Below, piece after piece: positions 61,785 to 64,000 of a stretch of DNA of 64,000 bases. The notes beneath the pieces were generated by a model. That model was not told the DNA's origin, ran no database searches, and saw only the letters and a list, made by a program, of their open reading frames with translations. The translations under genes and the position numbers were made by a program. This DNA comes from JAAYCI01 sp047972265 (GTDB taxonomy: Bacteria; Bacillota; Clostridia; Oscillospirales; Ruminococcaceae): positions 1-64,000 of the forward strand of contig JBKEAM010000134.1 of the NCBI GenBank assembly GCA_047972265.1, given 5' to 3'. How positions within the stretch are numbered: the first letter of the stretch is position 1; each line of letters begins with the position of its first letter.

Positions 61785-63089
61785 TCACAATCTTTCCAAG
61801 GTTGCCACAAAAAAACCATCCAAATTTGTCCTGTGCGGCAAAAGGGTAAGCATACCGTTTTCCTCTACTGTGCCTTGTGGCAAAGCATCCGGCAGGATGC
61901 AGCGGTACCCTTCATTTCTTTGCAAAAAGGTTTTTACCACATCATTATTTTCTTGTTTACGTACTGTACAGGTAGAGTAAACCATGCGGCCACCCGGGGC
62001 TAGATACTGCGAAGCGTTTTCTAAAATAGAAAGCTGCAGCTCCGGCAAGGTTTCAAAATTTTCTCCCTCTACATACCTAAGGTCCGGTTTTGTGCGCAGT
62101 ACGCCAAGACCAGAACAAGGAACATCACATAGAATACGATTTTGGCCGCAAAATGCTTTCACAAATTTTGTTCCATCCTGTAAAAGCACCTGCGCGCCCT
62201 CTACGCCCAGCCGTTTAAAATTATCCGTAATTAGGGGCAGGCGGTTGGGGCGCACATCGCAGGCAGTAAGACCTGTTCCTGTCCTCAGTTGCTGGGCAAA
62301 AGTGGCGCTTTTACCACCAGGTGCCGCACAAACATCCAGCACTTTCATCCCCGGCTGTACACCAAGGCAGGCACAGGCAAACTGAGAAGATTCGGCCTGC
62401 ACATGGTACTCTCCCTGCAAAAAGCTTTCTTCTGTACGTACTCCACCCGGTATTAGCGCATAAACACTGCCCGGCACATTGCCAAGGCGCGCCACATACC
62501 CCTTTTTTTGCATTTTTTGCACAAGCTGCTGGGCTGTAAGTTTAAGGGTATTGGCTCGCAGGCACAGTTCATCCTGCGCATAAGAGGCTTTAAAAAATTC
62601 TTCGTACTCTTGCGGAAGGCTTTGCATTACAGCACCTGCCACCGCCGGAGAAACAGAGTAGGTCACGCAGATGCGCTCCTGCTCGGAAGAAAACTGCATC
62701 TCTGCAAGCGATACCTGCGAGGCGCGGCGAAGCACCGCGTTTACCAGCCCCGCCGCACTTGTTTTACCCATTGCCCGGGCCAAAGACACGGCTTCGTTTA
62801 CAGCGGCACGGGCGGGAATATCCATATATACGGTTTGGTACAGGCCTGTTTCTAATATGGCGCGCACCTCAACATCCAACTTTTGGGGCGGCTTTTTTAA
62901 AAATGGCTTTAAAATATAATCCAGCGTAACAATCCGCTCGGCTGTGCCAAACAGCAGCGCTGCCGCAAAGGCTCTGTCTCTGCCTTCTAGTTTACTGCCT
63001 TCTAAAGAAGCATGCGCCGCCCCGGCAGTCCACCCGCCCTTATGCAGGCGAACAACTGCCTTGGCGGCGGCGTATCTGGCTTTATCCAT
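61785..63089 (-). CDS. rsmB: 16S rRNA m5C967 methyltransferase
   Basis: 434 residues: NusB-like RNA-binding domain (about 1-135), then a SAM-dependent domain with VLDVCAAPGGKSATFAQQL, the first catalytic Cys in CDVPCSGLGVL, and the nucleophile Cys in MVYSTCTV. ATG follows CAGGAA. Three bp after the metallopeptidase gene in the fmt-metallopeptidase-rsmB-rlmN-stp-prkC-rsgA order. Confidence 0.96.
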   Translation of the reverse strand: MDKARYAAAKAVVRLHKGGWTAGAAHASLEGSKLEGRDRAFAAALLFGTAERIVTLDYILKPFLKKPPQKLDVEVRAILETGLYQTVYMDIPARAAVNEAVSLARAMGKTSAAGLVNAVLRRASQVSLAEMQFSSEQERICVTYSVSPAVAGAVMQSLPQEYEEFFKASYAQDELCLRANTLKLTAQQLVQKMQKKGYVARLGNVPGSVYALIPGGVRTEESFLQGEYHVQAESSQFACACLGVQPGMKVLDVCAAPGGKSATFAQQLRTGTGLTACDVRPNRLPLITDNFKRLGVEGAQVLLQDGTKFVKAFCGQNRILCDVPCSGLGVLRTKPDLRYVEGENFETLPELQLSILENASQYLAPGGRMVYSTCTVRKQENNDVVKTFLQRNEGYRCILPDALPQGTVEENGMLTLLPHRTNLDGFFVATLERL

Positions 63090-63092
63090 CCG

Positions 63093-63776
63093 CTAATTCC
63101 TGCGGCGGCTGGCCAGGGATATATAATACAAAAGCTGCAAAATGCTGGTAAGCATGGCTGCTACATAGGTAAGGGCCGCAGCACTTAATACTTTTTTAGC
63201 ACCTTTTGTTTCTTCGGGCGTGGTCATAGCCATACTGTCCAAGGTTTTTATGGCCCTGCTAGAAGCGTTAAATTCTACCGGAAGGGTAACAACCTGAAAA
63301 AGCACCACCAAAGAAAACAGCGCAATGCCCACATAACTAAGCCCCGGCATAGAAAGAATAAAACCAAGGATGATAAGCGGCACCGAAAGCCCCGATCCCA
63401 CATTGCAAACTGGCACAATGGCGCTTCTTATTTTAATGGGCACATAGCCGTTTGCATACTGCAAAGCATGCCCCACCTCATGTGCCGCCACCCCCACAGC
63501 ACCAATGCTGGGGTTGTTAAAAGTAGAATAAGAAAGCCGAACAACATTTGTTTTGGGGTCAAAATGGTCTGTAAGGTCACCCGCCACCTGCTCTACCGGC
63601 ACATTATACAAGCCGTTTGCATCCAAAATTTGGCGTGCTGCCTGTGCGCCTGTAAGGCCCTGGCTGGTATAGGTTTTGTTGTATTTGGCAAAAGTGCTTT
63701 TTACCTTAAACTGCGCCCATAAAGAAAGAATGAGCCCCGGTAAAATAAACAAAAAATACATAGGATCAAAATACAT
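63093..63776 (-). CDS. YugP-family zinc metallopeptidase
   Basis: 227 residues, hydrophobic. Zinc motif AAHEVGHALQYANGY (HExxH) in the middle, with transmembrane segments at about 4-24, 122-150, 150-172 and near the C-terminus. DUF-type membrane peptidase, substrate unknown. ATG follows TTGGAGG. Its place between fmt and rsmB is conserved in Clostridia. Confidence 0.92.
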   Translation of the reverse strand: MYFDPMYFLFILPGLILSLWAQFKVKSTFAKYNKTYTSQGLTGAQAARQILDANGLYNVPVEQVAGDLTDHFDPKTNVVRLSYSTFNNPSIGAVGVAAHEVGHALQYANGYVPIKIRSAIVPVCNVGSGLSVPLIILGFILSMPGLSYVGIALFSLVVLFQVVTLPVEFNASSRAIKTLDSMAMTTPEETKGAKKVLSAAALTYVAAMLTSILQLLYYISLASRRRN

Positions 63777-63841
63777 TTAAAATACCTCCAACATAAGGTT
63801 TGGCAGGCAAGCCGCCTGCGCATATAACGCAAAACAGGTTA

Positions 63842-64000
63842 TTACAATATCTTCCCTGCTTGCAGGCGGCGCCCTGCCGCCCATTCAAACCCGCGCATCG
63901 CGCGACTGCCCTCCGGTACTACTTCTTCTAACTGCAATGCACCCTGTGCACAGCCTATTGTAAGGGGTTTGGTAAGCAAAACCTCTCCCGGCTTACCACT
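63842..64000 (-). CDS. fmt: Methionyl-tRNA formyltransferase, C-terminal end (runs off right edge)
   Basis: Only the last 52 codons and the stop TAA (63842-63844) are present. The translated piece includes SGKPGEVLLTKPLTIGCAQG and ends EWAAGRRLQAGKIL, which fits the C-terminal OB domain of Fmt (a GALQLEEVVPEG-type strand). The neighbourhood fmt-metallopeptidase-rsmB supports it. The catalytic N-terminal domain is outside the window. Confidence 0.85.
   Translation of the reverse strand, partial: SGKPGEVLLTKPLTIGCAQGALQLEEVVPEGSRAMRGFEWAAGRRLQAGKIL

Overview
The window is a dense block of chromosomal housekeeping genes from a low-to-mid GC Gram-positive bacterium. Gene order (fmt-metallopeptidase-rsmB-rlmN-stp-prkC-rsgA-thiN; plsX-rnc-smc-ftsY; infC-rpmI-rplT; rpsL-rpsG-fusA; efp next to a CD1247-type zinc-ribbon protein), strong AGGAGG-type ribosome binding sites, frequent TTG/GTG starts and TTGACA/TATAAT promoters all point to Bacillota, class Clostridia, probably Oscillospirales (inference from protein style; no tree was made). 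All genes but pyruvate kinase are on the minus strand. I see no mobile element, CRISPR array, rRNA or tRNA.

Layout, left to right (transcription runs right to left except pyk): 1-1914, str operon (rpsL, rpsG, partial fusA) with its promoter. 2084-5752, a beta-propeller-like lipoprotein, prmC and a DUF1385 membrane protein. 5833-9489, a self-contained unit of a calcium-binding-repeat lipoprotein, a response regulator and a histidine kinase. 9514-11376, pyk on the plus strand. 11424-34332, envelope and RNA/DNA maintenance genes: murA, two tandem M23 endopeptidases, rsfS, two tandem LCP ligases, yqeK, nadD, yhbY, rdgB, ftsY, smc, rnc, plsX, trmFO, topA, dprA and a SpoU methyltransferase. 34556-36093, rplT-rpmI-infC behind two promoters and an L20-type attenuator leader. 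36101-42815, addA/addB. 42894-48574, tcdA, a catalytically degenerate GH13 protein, an aldose epimerase-like protein and a phosphohexomutase. 48589-50893, CD1247-family protein, efp and a proline peptidase. 50901-52796, endonuclease IV-like enzyme, yqeG and rpsU (too short for a 60-residue cut-off). 52964-55479, leuS. 55486-64000, a frame-disrupted RluA-family pseudouridine synthase, thiN, rsgA, prkC, stp, rlmN, rsmB, a zinc metallopeptidase and the end of fmt.

Most of the window is ordinary, and I do not see a clear new defence or biosynthetic system. The most interesting points are: (1) a GH13 alpha-glucosidase homologue that keeps the fold but has lost the nucleophile Asp and the region-I Asp/Asn/His; (2) an RluA-family gene broken by a -1 frame change at a TTTAAAAAAG tract, best explained by a small deletion between direct repeats; (3) infC, which appears to start at AUA behind a perfect Shine-Dalgarno and a terminator leader; (4) a propeller lipoprotein-response regulator-kinase unit that may be a three-part sensor; (5) twin M23 endopeptidases with a conserved cytoplasmic hydrophobic segment; and (6) a structured rpsL-rpsG spacer that may be an S7 autoregulatory site.
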